Assembly (NCBI GenBank): GCA_034096865.1
Contig: JAWQFJ010009423.1
Location: 1 to 64,000 of the forward strand
Direction: 5' to 3'
From: Theodoxus fluviatilis
Lineage: Eukaryota; Mollusca; Gastropoda; Cycloneritida; Neritidae
Length of the DNA stretch: 64,000 nt
Program-made: the position numbers and the translations under genes
Shown: one piece after another, positions 36,701-43,929 of the stretch
How positions within the stretch are numbered: position 1 is the stretch's first letter
How the letters are laid out: each line of letters opens with the position of its first letter
The notes under the pieces: model-generated
The model's input: the letters and a program-made list of their open reading frames with translations, nothing else
The model's database searches: none
What the model was told of the DNA's origin: nothing

Positions 36701-39196
36701 CCAGCCTCAGCTCGCACTTCATTTGTCACCTCCTCCCACGCTGTCCGTCTTCTTTTGTTTGCTTGGGCTGTGTGTATGCTGCTGTTAATGTATCCGTATC
36801 TTGCTGACACCGCTTTTATGATAGCTACGGATTCCCGCTCCGTGAAATCGGGGCTTTTCTTCGAGACTTTGCTACCGATCGTGGCTGACATTTTTGACGG
36901 GAAGTTTGAAGCTGTACGCTATGCGCTTGCGCACTGTGCGGAATCCCCGGGAATTCCACCTCATTCTGAAAATAAACCATAGACTAGGTCAATCAGTCCC
37001 AGCCTTTCAAGTCAGCACCCAGTCTGGGTTCGTGAATCGTAGACTCGCTGAGTCCCAGACTAGTCCCAGACTAGCGGTGGTCTGGGACTAGTCTGGGACT
37101 CAAAAGTCCAAGACCAATGTTCTCGAAAGTCCACGTTCATGAATCGCGCGTTTCCGCTTGAGGCTTGAAGTGGAGGTGGAAGAAGTTGAAGTTGACGGCA
37201 GAGGTTCTTCTTCTATGTCAGCACCACCCCCAAGGTACACCTTGAGGTTGTGGACAAGTTGTAGAAACCTGCCCGTGACCTTCAGGGCCTTGTAGGATGA
37301 ATCTTGGGAGGCCTTCCCCTTCCACTTGTTACAAAAGCTCTTCAAATGTTGAAAGTGGTCATCACCTGCAACAAAGGTAAAGATGCTCAGTTTTCAACAC
37401 TAACGTAAAAAGTTATTTACAAACTGCTAATACTGTACAGGCCCAAGTGTGCCATACATCTCCTGCATAACTATCACTGGCATTGCTGCTTTCATTAGCT
37501 TCCTTCTCTTTTGGGGGCGGGGTGGGGGAAGAGTTTCGCCACTTCAAATGCTCTTTTGGGGGTGGGGTGGGGGAAGAGTTTTGGCACTTCTTTTGGGGGT
37601 GGGGTGGGGGAAGAGTTTCGCCACTTCTTTTGGGGGCGGGGAGGGGGAAGAGTTTCGTCACTTTTTGGGGGGGCGGGGTGGGGGAAGTTTTGCCACTTCT
37701 TGGGGGGGCGGGGTGGGGGAAGAGTTTCGCCTCTTCAAATGCATCTCCAATACTTAATTTGCACTTTTCGGTAACTTGGACAAAGCAAGGAGGATAGATA
37801 AAGCAGGGAGGATGGAAAAAGAGAAAGGCAATATATCTCAAGATCAATGCCAAATGTTGTTTACTGAAATGTTGATCAATCAACGATGTCATTGCAAGCG
37901 AGGTGCGGCCAGGCACCTCCATATTTATCAATGTACGTCCGTCGCAATCCATGAGAAAACACGTTAATATCGGGCATAGAATGGTTCAGAAATGACTAAA
38001 ACTTTCTTAGCATAGCAGCAGCAACTGTTTCCTAAAGAAAAGAATTAAATCAGCGCTCGAGTGCACAGAGCATTGAAACAAATCGTGCACTAATTAGGTC
38101 AACACATAGGTCTGAAACAAGCGATATATTTTCACAATTGCAAATGAATTTAGTAAAAAATACTGCCAAAAGTGATTACCTAAGGATCTTTTCTATGTAT
38201 AAATATGATTACTTACCCATGATGGCTATGATTTTCGTCACAAAAGATGTAGATTTATCTGCACCGCTAGCGACGGCAAGTACAGCGTCAGCCATGACAG
38301 CCGGTCGAAACGGGTCTGCCGAAGTGTCTTAGAAATATCTCTTCTCATTGGTTGCGCTTCGCGCGCATGACTACAACGATGGCATGTGTTATACGGTTGG
38401 AATCGCTGAAGAATGAGCTTTCAGGCGCATCTTTAACGTTGTCAATTGGTTCAGTGGTTCAAAAGTTACACGGGTTTAAAGATTACCACTATAAAAGAAA
38501 CTATAAAAAAACAACTAAATAACGCATGAAAAAAATACATATACCAGTGTAAACTACGGACTATATTCCACTAATGTAGATCAACTCTGTTGACAAAGAT
38601 GAAATAGTGCAAGTTTACCTCCTCCGAAGTGGTGATTTCGGCCAAGTTGACAAAAGCAAAATGGATGGTGACGTTGCGCAACATGGCTTAAAAAAGTGAC
38701 ACCTTTCAAATGACTCTGAATTGCTCAAATCAAACAGATCTGACAATAACAAGGATGCTAACAGACAGAAGGCTTGTTTATCATTCTGTTTCAATGCGTT
38801 TGAATGTTCATGATGTTTTGGAGATTCATTTCAGCCGATTAAAACTAAGTAAATTAATGACCTGAGGCAGCTTTCCCACCCTTTTTGCGGGGTTGTGCCA
38901 CCACCTACTTCTACACTTCCTCGAAACAAGAAGTACACCACTGTCAAATGCAACGTCTGCGTAGCATCCGGTCTGAAAGGGAGATGTAACGCGTGCATAG
39001 CATCCGGTCATAATGAGTTAAATGGGTCACAAGTTGAGCAAGACTAGGAAGGGGGATGATCTATGGAAGGCAATGTATGAAGAAAAGTCTGTGGATGCAT
39101 CTTTCATGAACATAAGGAAACACTGTTGCTCTACTTCATGCTGATGTGTTGATGAGCATTGGAATGTTTGTCTTTGCACAGGGTGAAGACCCCTAG
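17408..39196 (+). CDS. PPM1A/B: PP2C-family Ser/Thr phosphatase PPM1A/PPM1B (whole gene span)
   Basis: Coding exons are 17408-18259, 18785-18902, 26993-27101, 34451-34505 and 39182-39196. Together they give 1149 nt and 382 residues, the same length as human PPM1A. All introns are GT-AG with matching phases (0, 1, 2, 0). The protein starts [10 protein letters not shown], with Gly2 a known myristoylation site in the family. It has the PP2C metal-binding motifs EMED (E37, D38), FDGHAG (D60, G61), ACDGIWDV (D245) and GSRDN (D288), plus the C-terminal helical extension unique to PPM1A/B with PPGGGIASK. Family role: a Mg/Mn-dependent cytosolic phosphatase that dephosphorylates kinases in stress, TGF-beta and NF-kB signalling. 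It appears to be the invertebrate pre-duplication orthologue of PPM1A and PPM1B. Introns 2-4 are full of transposons but the reading frame is intact. Confidence 0.97.
18785..18902 (+). CDS. PPM1A/B: PPM1A/B coding exon 2
   Basis: Acceptor TGTTGCAG at 18784. The exon starts [11 protein letters not shown], which carries the last catalytic aspartate (D288). It closes the PP2C domain and enters the C-terminal extension ([12 protein letters not shown]). Donor GTAACA at 18903, phase 1. Confidence 0.95.
18903..20510. other. PPM1A/B intron 2, proximal part
   Basis: Unique-looking intron sequence apart from a short dispersed repeat at 19606-19675. No coding segment recognised. Confidence 0.5.
19606..19675. 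repeat. Dispersed repeat, also at 49803-49875
   Basis: About 70 bp with the shared core TTGTGGCCTTATA and GGCCCTTAAACTCC; the other copy is at 49803-49875, roughly 80% identical by eye. Both end in CATC/TCAT-rich sequence, which suggests the 3' tail of a retroposed family such as a SINE or LINE. Confidence 0.55.
20511..21381. mobile_element. TCAAGGTCA-rich dispersed repeat, copy A
   Basis: An ~870-bp element starts GACTCACATGC after a T run, followed by a GACTCAC/GTGAGTC hairpin and a (GTCC)n block. It ends GCATGTGAGTC with a terminal GGGCTTTGCCC hairpin and TTCTTGTT. I count twelve exact TCAAGGTCA/TGACCTTGA motifs, the ERR/FTZ-F1-type monomer site. Copy B at 22184-23036 is nearly identical. 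Subterminal inverted repeats, a 3' hairpin and insertion at a T run fit a Helentron-derived non-autonomous element, but that class is inference. There is no coding capacity. Confidence 0.8.
21382..22075. other. Stretch between repeat copy A and the THAP palindrome
   Basis: AT-rich sequence with no recognised gene. Confidence 0.4.
22184..23036. mobile_element. TCAAGGTCA-rich dispersed repeat, copy B, nested
   Basis: Almost identical to copy A over its whole length, with a shorter (GTCC)n block. It is inserted in the left arm of the THAP palindrome after a T run; the right arm near 24436-24450 preserves the empty site. It carries about thirteen TCAAGGTCA/TGACCTTGA motifs. Confidence 0.85.
23196..23481 (+). 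pseudogene. THAP-domain exon, left arm
   Basis: ATG at 23196 opens a 95-codon coding segment ending at a donor (CGAG|GTACGT, 23481/23482). It contains the C2CH THAP signature: Cys29/30 and Cys34 (KCCVVDC), Trp61 (DKWRSAI), Cys84 and His87 (ICSRHF). THAP domains bind DNA and are typical of P-element-like transposases and their host relatives. No downstream exon is present, so it is an orphan first exon duplicated within the palindrome. Confidence 0.75.
23594..23642. repeat. 49-bp module shared with 36246-36294
   Basis: CTTCGCGCACTT through GCGACACCAG is identical to 36246-36294 apart from one base. Here it straddles the inner end of the palindrome's left arm and enters the spacer. Confidence 0.8.
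23993..24278 (-). pseudogene. THAP-domain exon, right arm
   Basis: Minus-strand twin of 23196-23481 with the same ATG, C2CH residues and donor. A handful of substitutions include DARAA to DTRAA and NIDREDDAF to KLDRVDEAF. The frame stays open in both arms. Confidence 0.75.
24547..25299. other. Intron stretch with a (TG)n tract
   Basis: (TG)n with TGCATG interruptions near 24765-24850. No coding segment recognised. Confidence 0.5.
25300..25437 (+). CDS. SAP-domain first exon of a transposon-like gene
   Basis: ATG at 25300 (AACTATGGCGG context) opens a 46-codon segment ending at AAG|GTAAAC. Residues 14-42 ([20 protein letters not shown] and onward) match the SAP helix-extended-helix DNA-binding motif: LKxFxxxx, a Gly-Thr-Lys turn, then DLxxRV. 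SAP exons head many repeat-associated invertebrate genes. It could also be a small host gene nested in PPM1A/B intron 2 on the same strand. Confidence 0.6.
25506..25655 (+). CDS. Possible second exon of the SAP gene
   Basis: After a candidate acceptor (GGCCCCAAAG at 25505), phase-0 sequence reads [20 protein letters not shown], then GWCSAVDFP and [11 protein letters not shown]. The Gly-Trp plus Tyr-Asn-Tyr pattern looks like the region after SAP in related multi-copy genes. The implied intron is only 68 nt. A single-base frameshift in one exon is an equal possibility. The 3' boundary is uncertain. Confidence 0.35.
25656..26992. other. PPM1A/B intron 2, distal part
   Basis: No gene recognised. 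(GAAC/GAAT)n tetranucleotide tracts lie near 26236-26306. Confidence 0.45.
26993..27101 (+). CDS. PPM1A/B: PPM1A/B coding exon 3 (C-terminal extension)
   Basis: Acceptor GTCCACAG at 26992. Encodes [20 protein letters not shown] and ends in PPGGGIASK, aligning with the LPPGGELASK segment of vertebrate PPM1A. Donor GTAAGT at 27102, phase 2. Confidence 0.95.
27102..28443. other. PPM1A/B intron 3 before the DIRS-like element
   Basis: AT-rich intron sequence with no recognised repeat or coding segment. Confidence 0.5.
28444..28662. repeat. Element A left inverted terminal repeat
   Basis: Starts GTTTTCCAAACATACTG and contains CCAGTAGACAAAACTGAG. It matches the complement of 34012-34228 closely, with small indels near the tip. 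Confidence 0.9.
29052..31958 (+). CDS. Element A ORF1: Gag-like protein
   Basis: The frame is open from 28725, but the first ATG is at 29052 (GTGATGGCG). It gives 968 residues, and the homologous ATG is conserved in element B. The N-terminal third is Ser/Arg-rich and includes a tandem-repeat block at 29700-30210. A helical Gag-like region follows from about nucleotide 30750 to 31620, with [35 protein letters not shown] and [20 protein letters not shown]. The C-terminus is basic and Gly/Arg-rich ([13 protein letters not shown]) and ends YFQ. By analogy with DIRS ORF1 it should package element RNA. The middle region aligns well with element B, showing selection on protein sequence. Confidence 0.78.
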   Translation: MASRPHASIVSLPGQDINDKVVCEDGSASLSASVMATGTGGKSSLSLRKGKSATSVPPSSSPRKTRKSTSQSGKSARSRASLAVVPGGASVGTVSPFDSLSLPGTLSLSAPANLVEEPALAPHAGAACLLHLSTSARISASEFSSQAPAESFPSTSQLPLPAREAVVPSASAHDRYRVKDLLIRQASVDSRRSPFRSVRRDLSPGSDSPGWSGQESQDGRSVATNRLGQNPRRFGQPPVCIPRRSAARSGVGPASPRQESRYRQSIASNRLGLAPQRFGQHAASLPRRSAVRPVDRASSCGSESRFRHSIATTRPGQNPRRCGRHAASFPRGSADHSEDRAFSSGSPAPGPSRWASRSRRSIATDRLGQNPRRFGQHAASPPRRSDHRLHPDDWLDRSDRASDLARQWSSDIDARSFSDDERDRWAQAPQPDYARPMPDSRPTREPRRDPYRRSHVSTDSGLLRRLAARLLPSTRPGSGSRASLTAHGRAQRSAGQPLPVFLPGASPRASLVQRALPLSSVSRLRRSVSSSPSDVGATDLPASDSEVDSGGDLGSAIPAEGQKSASDLLRLHRQSVLSSVAKFTDDLALRTVSSSGTATQARLAGFMLSAPPTQVPELLFSADMLTRSSIMDLTLRSSKATFSTGSVPRDVVPVLANSFPWSTTFSQPGVFRPVHAPWIVQLPDDRLPFQSFSKPVPQDVARLSAATASRGSVKAIPAVTFDSKSFSQLEKASSEMVKGCSLIGTFLATLTPTIALPHDGYSSGFQLLPRQRIDQDAVGSLLYALDHTYSHLASLALHVRGQLACMARDRVLSSTDFLESDVRQLRSLPLVAQAMFPADKLDDCLKRLVSDAMRPVPPSAHPQPVPAAGFSGKRQSHSKRKYQGPSESGGKVSRTDSHSRIPSSSQARLSPSGGGRGTQSRQFDPPLGVQRGHSTRAVAASGRGSRKRRGGRGRGSYPSLSHQREYFQ
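29700..30210 (+). repeat. Tandem repeats in element A ORF1
   Basis: Four units of about 130-156 bp, each containing a GGGTCAAAATCCGCGGCGG-like core. They translate to [22 protein letters not shown] repeats. Confidence 0.8.
31789..33798 (+). CDS. Element A ORF2: DIRS-type tyrosine recombinase
   Basis: The frame overlaps the end of ORF1 by 170 nt and ends at TAA 33798. The recombinase domain starts about 32740 ([14 protein letters not shown]) with a SAM-like N-terminal part ([24 protein letters not shown]). Catalytic signatures follow: Arg in [19 protein letters not shown] in [15 protein letters not shown], Trp in AAFWRSD, and Tyr in [12 protein letters not shown]. All are the expected R-H-R-W-Y residues. 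The N-terminal ~300 residues are not recognisable except for a [11 protein letters not shown] motif shared with element B. The first in-frame ATG is only at 32308, so translation probably starts by frameshifting or splicing. Expected role: integrating circular element DNA. Confidence 0.88.
   Translation: MVVGVPRAASSTLLWGYSVVTRLVPLLLPVEDHASDAAVEGGVLIPPSLTSGSTFSRSLPLPASWPLSLLHPSRSSLPSFYGGAAVFSDQGLEADSQGGIRPSVRRSAGDPVRVDVAIQVDLSEVTRADRLVARSHSSDRSIPPFGVDHPSPPSRFCSRAIETTCDCPNGICLMPQLSPQPKSPCFGDSVPPVGSGRPRVAASRPLSPRSSTLRVSFASPTAAPVSPCNIVVGREQFGCSTVPTVSVNLRDSRPDSPLDDFARALQAGTTSRAARSRRRGVRRSGTPRASTGATPVVDQAPRSFDVSDRAATISHGLKRRGISQLSVSLALRHRRDSTNRNYSAKWSVWVQFCQTRRRPVDPLRPSARHLADFLSHLFQTRSLSHASLCNYRSAVTNTIKASRGIDVSFLSEDPTIKQVLDGIKNEFPRRQISPPLWDVFLILRFLSSTTFEPLESCTIKRLTQKTVFLVMLACARRIGDIHALSGRPSDIEFSGGDSSCILSFLPEFRCKNQNPLSDCQSIEIKGLSCILDPGEADCVNCPVRALKVYLARTQSRRVGRRRLFLPLKLGLGEVSKTSISCWIRLLITDAYRNALLAPPAGASRTHEVRKVATSVAFAKTVSLSHLMRAAFWRSDCVFTNHYLRDVRVRRLDDTFGINKLVVAGSAVRL
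33862..33953. repeat. Element A internal complementary region
   Basis: Its first half (ending GTTTGGAAAAC) is the exact complement of the element's first 37 bases. Its second half, from TTTAAGAAATTT to GTAGAC, is the exact complement of the last ~50 bases. In the DIRS model this template aligns the two ends during circle formation. Confidence 0.9.
34012..34252. repeat. Element A right inverted terminal repeat
   Basis: Complement of 28444-28662, with an extra terminal stretch CATAGAAATTAGTTTAAATT followed by TCTTAAA. The internal complementary region repeats this stretch in reverse. Confidence 0.9.
34451..34505 (+). CDS. PPM1A/B: PPM1A/B coding exon 4
   Basis: A 55-nt exon after acceptor TCTTACAG, encoding [18 protein letters not shown]. 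It aligns with the RNVIEAVYNRLNP segment of vertebrate PPM1A. Donor GTAAGT at 34506. The 5.8-kb DIRS-like element ends about 200 bp upstream. Confidence 0.93.
34506..35457. other. PPM1A/B intron 4, first part
   Basis: AT-rich sequence with a short (CA)n tract near 34598-34621. No gene recognised before the antisense gene. Confidence 0.5.
36246..36294. repeat. 49-bp module shared with 23594-23642
   Basis: Identical, apart from one base, to the module at the centre of the THAP palindrome. Here it sits inside the Harbinger-like element. Confidence 0.8.
36485..36720. repeat. Internal inverted repeat with (TG)n/(CA)n cores
   Basis: GTGCGAGCTGAGGCTG...(TG)n at 36488-36528 pairs with (CA)n...CAGCCTCAGCTCGCAC at 36682-36718. 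This suggests an inverted duplication of the 3' part of the Myb-like ORF. Confidence 0.6.
36604..36891 (-). pseudogene. Myb/SANT-like DNA-binding ORF of the Harbinger-like element
   Basis: ATG at 36891 opens 95 codons. [20 protein letters not shown] and [20 protein letters not shown] give the helix pattern and conserved tryptophan of the Myb/SANT-like domain found in NAIF1-type and Harbinger MYB proteins. Downstream it runs into the CA microsatellite and loses resemblance, so it is probably a first exon or a truncated copy. Confidence 0.55.
37507..37745. repeat. GGGGGTGGGG-AAGAGTTTCGCCACTTC minisatellite
   Basis: Six imperfect units of about 40-60 bp, each a G-rich block followed by AGAGTTTCGCCACTTC. 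The G runs could form quadruplexes on the plus strand. It lies in the intron between exons 1 and 2 of the antisense gene. Confidence 0.85.
38296..39181. other. End of PPM1A/B intron 4
   Basis: The first ~100 bp are the likely minus-strand promoter region of the antisense gene. The rest has no recognised feature except a short direct repeat of GCATAGCATCCGGTC / GCGTAGCATCCGGTC near 38960-39010. Confidence 0.4.
39182..39196 (+). CDS. PPM1A/B: PPM1A/B terminal coding exon
   Basis: After acceptor TTTGCACAG the frame reads Gly-Glu-Asp-Pro and stops at TAG 39194-39196. The exon continues as 3'UTR. Alternative terminal exons, known in vertebrate PPM1A/B, cannot be excluded. Confidence 0.8.
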   Translation, partial: GEDP

Positions 39197-39268
39197 TGAC
39201 AAGCTGTTGGTGGACCTAGACCAGTACACTGATGCCACAGTCTGGACTGCAGCCAATTCTGTTTGGGA

Positions 39269-39274
39269 AATAAA
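39269..39274 (+). terminator. Candidate polyadenylation signal for PPM1A/B
   Basis: AATAAA occurs 73 nt after the stop codon, followed by a T-rich and GT-rich stretch. Later signals in the following 3.5 kb could be used instead. Confidence 0.4.
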
Positions 39275-42200
39275 GGGGATTGCTGAAATATAAATACTTA
39301 GCTCAAATGATTCTTGTTGTTTGGATTCAACAACAGATTCATCTTGGGAACATCAGCATCGGTGACTTTTTGTTTGTTTGAATGTTTGGGCAAGATTGAA
39401 TGAAAGTTGAATGACACCAATCAAATGTGTTTCTGCTCCTAAACTGGGCTGATTACACTACTGTCCTGTACATTATGCAGAGTGAAACACTTCAAATTGT
39501 TTTTTAATTTAGAAGTTACTCTAGTAATCACTATATACATCAAGATGTCTATAATTTGCTAACACAACTATGTTCAGTTGCTAATTTTCCAGAATGTGTG
39601 TTTTACTAGACAGACCTGTTTTGTTTTTGTAGGTGATTTGAGGTTGTCTCTTTTCCTGTTCCCCTGATTGTTTGAATTTTACTTAAAATGGCAGTTGGTG
39701 TTGTATTCCTTCATGAATTGGTAACCAGTTTTTATGTCTGTATTTACGAAGCATGTCAGCAGAAGAGTAAGGATGGGTGAATTTTTGTGCATCAGTGCTA
39801 ATTCTGTGTGTTTGAGAAAGAAGGTTGGTCCTCATTGGGGCAGGTGAGGTGTTCATTCTGTGGCGAGGGAGTGTAATCAAGTGAGCTGACACATCCAGGA
39901 GGTCAGGATGTGCCAAGCTACAGGTACCTTGACCAGCTAGATCTAGACCCAACTGTCCATCTGACAGGCATTACTGAGCTGTGAACATAAAGCTTATCTC
40001 AGCATTGGGACTGTTATGATGTAAATTTTACTGCACTCACCTCTTGGCAGTGTGCGATGCTGAAGTTGAGCTTCAGTGGCCAGACGAAAGATTGTATGTA
40101 GCTGTTGGCATGACTTTCTTGGCTTCTGGCAAGCATGGTTATACCTCTCTGTGGGAAATAATCACAAGCTTTCATGCTTGATGTATCAACTGAGGGCTGC
40201 TATCAGCAAGTCATTACCGACACCATTGGCAACACCGCTGTAACTTGTGGTTCTCCTCTGACCATTTGACAGTCTAGGTTATACTCCCATGCATTTGCTG
40301 TGAAAATTGATCTTTGTCAGCACATTGTTTTCCTTAGCTTGTCGTTATGTGTTACATTTACTTTGTTGAAAGCTTGCGATGTTTTTATTATGCAATCCTT
40401 TTATTGCTTCACCAAGTCATGATCTACATCCAGTGGTGAAATGCAGATGCCTAGAATGTGGGTAGTCAGTGTCTAAATATCGTGACAGAGTAGTATTTTT
40501 TGCATTAGTTGGATGTTGACATCTGATAGAAACTTTATCAGCTGCATGTATCTAAGAGAGAATCTTGTCTACAAAAGGCTTACAAATGGGACTTGATGTA
40601 AAACTTCTGTTCTGTCTTGCTTATCCCGTATGTCGTTTGTGACCGGAGTATAATCGTATGCACAAGTTGGCAGTCAGTTGTGTCAGCAATAGGAGGAAGT
40701 ATGTTATTTCTTTCCCTTTTTTGTTCCATAAACTCGCATTTTAACAAAGTGAGTATGTAATTCTTTCTTCTGTGAGCCTGGCAGGACACTTAGTGCATTA
40801 AAATACTTTCTCTCCATGCCCAATCATTGAATGCCAAATTAGAAGGTGACGGTTAGGTGGAATAATGAATTTTGTGGCACACTGACTGATGGGGCAGTGT
40901 CCTCTTGACTGATGTTCTAGGACTTGTAGATGCTGCAGAACCTGTATTCACTAAGTTGAAATTCTTTGTCATATGTTTCACTTGCATACACTTGCCTGAC
41001 CTTGATTTCTGTAGTATTTACTGAAGACGAGGATATGATGTGTGGATTTCTTATTGTGGCAGTTAGCAAAGAAATTCATTGGTTCATGCTCGAGTGTTAA
41101 TTTCAATTGTATGAGCACACAAGTTTTTTCATGCAGTGTAATCATAGTCTGCTTATTTCTTTGCTAGTTGAAATTCCATGTTCTTGGAGATTTGCTAGTT
41201 GAAATTCCATGTTCTTGGAGATAGGCAAAATTCAATGGGTCAAAGGTAGATAAGATTACATGAACATCTTTTAAGATGACATTTTTTTGCTTTAGGACTT
41301 CAAATAGTATCTTTCCTAAAATGTTTGTGTTGTGCACAAGATAGAAATAGATAAGTGATTTTTACAGGGCACCTGTCAATAGATGCCTGTAGCCTCATAT
41401 GTGTAAGTGTTTATAACATCTTCATCAATACCTACCGCTGTTTACAAGCAGAGCTATCTGACCCAGGCACCTGTTGTGAAAACTGTGCTTGTCCGTTCTG
41501 TAGACCCAACCCATGCATTTGATGTTCTTACCCTTCCCTTGCTGTAGCAGGTGGCATTGACTTTATGTTTTTGCTAGGTGTTTTCCCCCTTCTGATCAGC
41601 CACACTACCTCCTTACCAAGTGACCTAGACATTATTTTTATGCTGATCCTTTGAAAATGACTATCCAGCACATGTTGTGAAAAGTGAGAAGTAGCTTGTG
41701 TTAAAAGAGGATTTTGCTGTTGTGAACACTCTTCCTGCACCTTGCTTGTTTACTGAGTGCCACTTGTGAGAAACAGTTCTCTGGAGAAAAACTAGTAAGG
41801 AAAATGATCCAACAATGAATAAAGATAAAGATGACAAAACTGAATGTTACCTAAAAAGAAGTGTTCTGAGATAAAACTTTAAAGAGTAAGGGAAAAGACT
41901 TCACCAACTTGTGCAGCAGTAGAGTTGAGCTGAGAAGGACCTGCAGAAGTTGGCCTGCTCTCTGTACATAAGCCCATCATCATCATAGCCAAGGCTGGCG
42001 TGTGTTGCTGAGTGGTGTGACACAGCTTTCTTCAAACACTGAGTCAGTTGATGCATCTGCTTTTATGGACAACACTACCCGCTACTTGGTGTCCCCACTG
42101 CAGCTATACAGGGTTCTGAGTAGGATTTTTTTTCCTCCCCCCATTAACCATTTTTAGTACTGGCCTGTGACACCATTACCCAATTATCACTGGCATATCT

Positions 42201-43472
42201 TGTTTGAGAGTGCTGCTCTGTTTGATGCCCGTATGGTTTTGTTTGATTTACGTATAGTTCTCTATATATTGGTATTTTGTATTTTGCTTATCAATCAGTT
42301 GTTAAAATCATGTTGGATTTTTTTGTTACTTTTTTTCATTTTACATTTAGAGTGATCTAACGACTGAAGATATGAGAGGAGAATGATCCTAAAGTTGTTG
42401 TTCAAAGCATAGTTTACTTATGTTGATATTACGAATAATTGTCCTGCTGCAGTTGTTGAGGCTTGGGATGGAAACCCAAGCCTGGAACATAATGGGAAGT
42501 CAAGGCATCCCTACATTGTAATCGGAGGACTTCATTATAGCTAACAGTAGGCCTTCGTCTCCTCTCCAGTCTATTGTTGACTCCAAATAGCGTAGGCTTG
42601 AATGACTGTAAGTGTATCCTCTACTATGACAGTTAAGATTGTTAGGTTCTCTTTTTATAAATGTATCATATTCTTGTGCACAAGAGGCCAATTTGAAGCT
42701 GTAAATTATTCAGTGATGTAATGTATAATAATTGTACAGACTAAAAATCAAATTTTAAGAGTAAAAACCTCGTGGGTAGTGAATGTGTACTTGTTTCAGG
42801 AAACAAAATCTGTGTTTGACTTTCCCTTTCTTCATATTAAACTTTTTTCTGCATTTTGATTTTCTTCAGATTTTTGTTGAAATATCTGACCGGGCTCCAT
42901 TAAAGCCACTGAATGCCCACTTGACCTTCTCAGTTCTTGTCAGTGAAACTTTTGGTTATGTGCACCTGGGCAGAAAAACATGAGCCTCCAATGTTGAGTG
43001 ATCTTGCTCTTTCTCTTGTTTTGAATGTTATGCCTTCGAGAACAGGTTATCACTGTTAATGTAACTTTTTTTCATTCCAAGTATAATTTGAGTTGGCCTG
43101 GATGGGGCTGTAAGTCTACCTATATTTCTATATCCGAGTTTCACTGTTACTGAAATATAAGGAAATACAAACATCAGTTCTTGGGCTCTGTTTCCCCGTC
43201 TTTTATTTGAGAGGGCACTAGCACACAAACAAGCCTTGCTCACTTATGTACCTGGCGTCATGGACAACTATCAACAGACTGAAGCTGGAGGTACTGATTT
43301 GCAGTTTCATTCTCTGTGCTGGCCTGTGGTTGTTGGCCATTTTACCTGGCCATGCAGGCCTCCTTGCTGGTCCCATGAATATCTGACAACCCTTGGCAGG
43401 CAGCTGCACCAGAAATTGACCTGCATCTGTGTCCTGCCACAATTGAGAGGTCTTGGTATCCCAGGAATGAAA
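39275..43472. other. Region downstream of PPM1A/B
   Basis: AT-rich, mostly unique sequence that may be extended 3'UTR or intergenic. A perfect 31-bp tandem duplication lies at 41161-41222 (unit starts TTTGCTAGTTGAAATTCC). No coding segment recognised. Confidence 0.5.
41161..41222. repeat. 31-bp tandem duplication
   Basis: Two adjacent identical 31-bp copies beginning TTTGCTAGTTGAAATTCC. The lack of divergence suggests a recent duplication or an assembly artefact. Confidence 0.8.
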
Positions 43473-43765
43473 TTGAAGAAATTTAAACTAATTTCTATGT
43501 TTTCCTGACATACTTACCAGTAGACAACCAGTGATATTATGACCTTTTGACCTCGAAAAAAATTGCATAATTCATATCCCACGTGACTGCCTGCACCGGT
43601 CAACTCGATTGCTTTAGACAATGCTAGGAAGCGTGCAAGCAAAGGGAGGTAACTCCCAATGCCACGTGACCGCAATGTATAAAGCAGCGTGCAGACAGTC
43701 AGTCTTCCTCTTTGACACTGCCGTGAGAACCCGAGCAAATGCACAAACGGGGAGGTGGGTGGGAC

Positions 43766-43850
43766 AGTAAGTTGTCTACTGGTAAGTATGTCAGGAAAAC
43801 ATAGAAATTAGTTTAAATTTCTTCAAGTTTTCCATCCATACTGACCAGTA
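43766..43850. repeat. Element B internal complementary region
   Basis: Joins GTCTACTGGTAAGTATGTC...AAATTTCTTCAA to GTTTTCCATCCATACTGACC. These correspond to the element's right end and left end placed back to back, as in element A. Confidence 0.85.
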
Positions 43851-43929
43851 GACAAACCAGTGATATGATTGCCCAGCAATGGGTGGCGGGTTGTGCACAA
43901 AACCCAGACCAAAAATAAACCACTCACCA

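Larger units (their letters stand above)
35854..37144. mobile_element. Harbinger-like element in the antisense gene
   Basis: A perfect 19-bp inverted terminus, ATTCATGAACGTGGACTTT at 35854-35872 and its complement at 37126-37144, bounds 1291 bp. The terminus is repeated twice more inside the left end (near 35928 and 35956). The element carries a Myb/SANT-like ORF, which with these TIRs suggests PIF/Harbinger. No DDE nuclease is present. A clear 3-bp target duplication is not seen. Confidence 0.65.
35458..38295 (-). pseudogene. Antisense acidic/Tudor-like gene, split by a transposon
   Basis: On the minus strand, ATG at 38295 starts a 26-codon exon (38217-38295, [11 protein letters not shown]) with donor ATGG|GTAAGT. 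It splices in phase to an exon beginning at 37365 ([18 protein letters not shown]). That exon runs through [11 protein letters not shown] and a Ser/Thr tract to SLKRKR, where a transposon interrupts at 37144. Beyond the insertion (35853 downward) the frame resumes with a Glu-rich stretch. [17 protein letters not shown] then leads to a small beta-rich, Tudor/chromo-like segment ([31 protein letters not shown]), and a stop at 35458. I do not know the function. Similar small genes are often repeat-associated, so this may be a transposon accessory gene or a nested host gene. The insertion adds a premature stop. Confidence 0.6.

Noticed and set aside
37413..37952. 179-codon Pro-rich minus-strand frame
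   Set aside because: Most of it is the translation of the G-rich minisatellite. It lies in the intron of the antisense gene and contains no recognisable domain.
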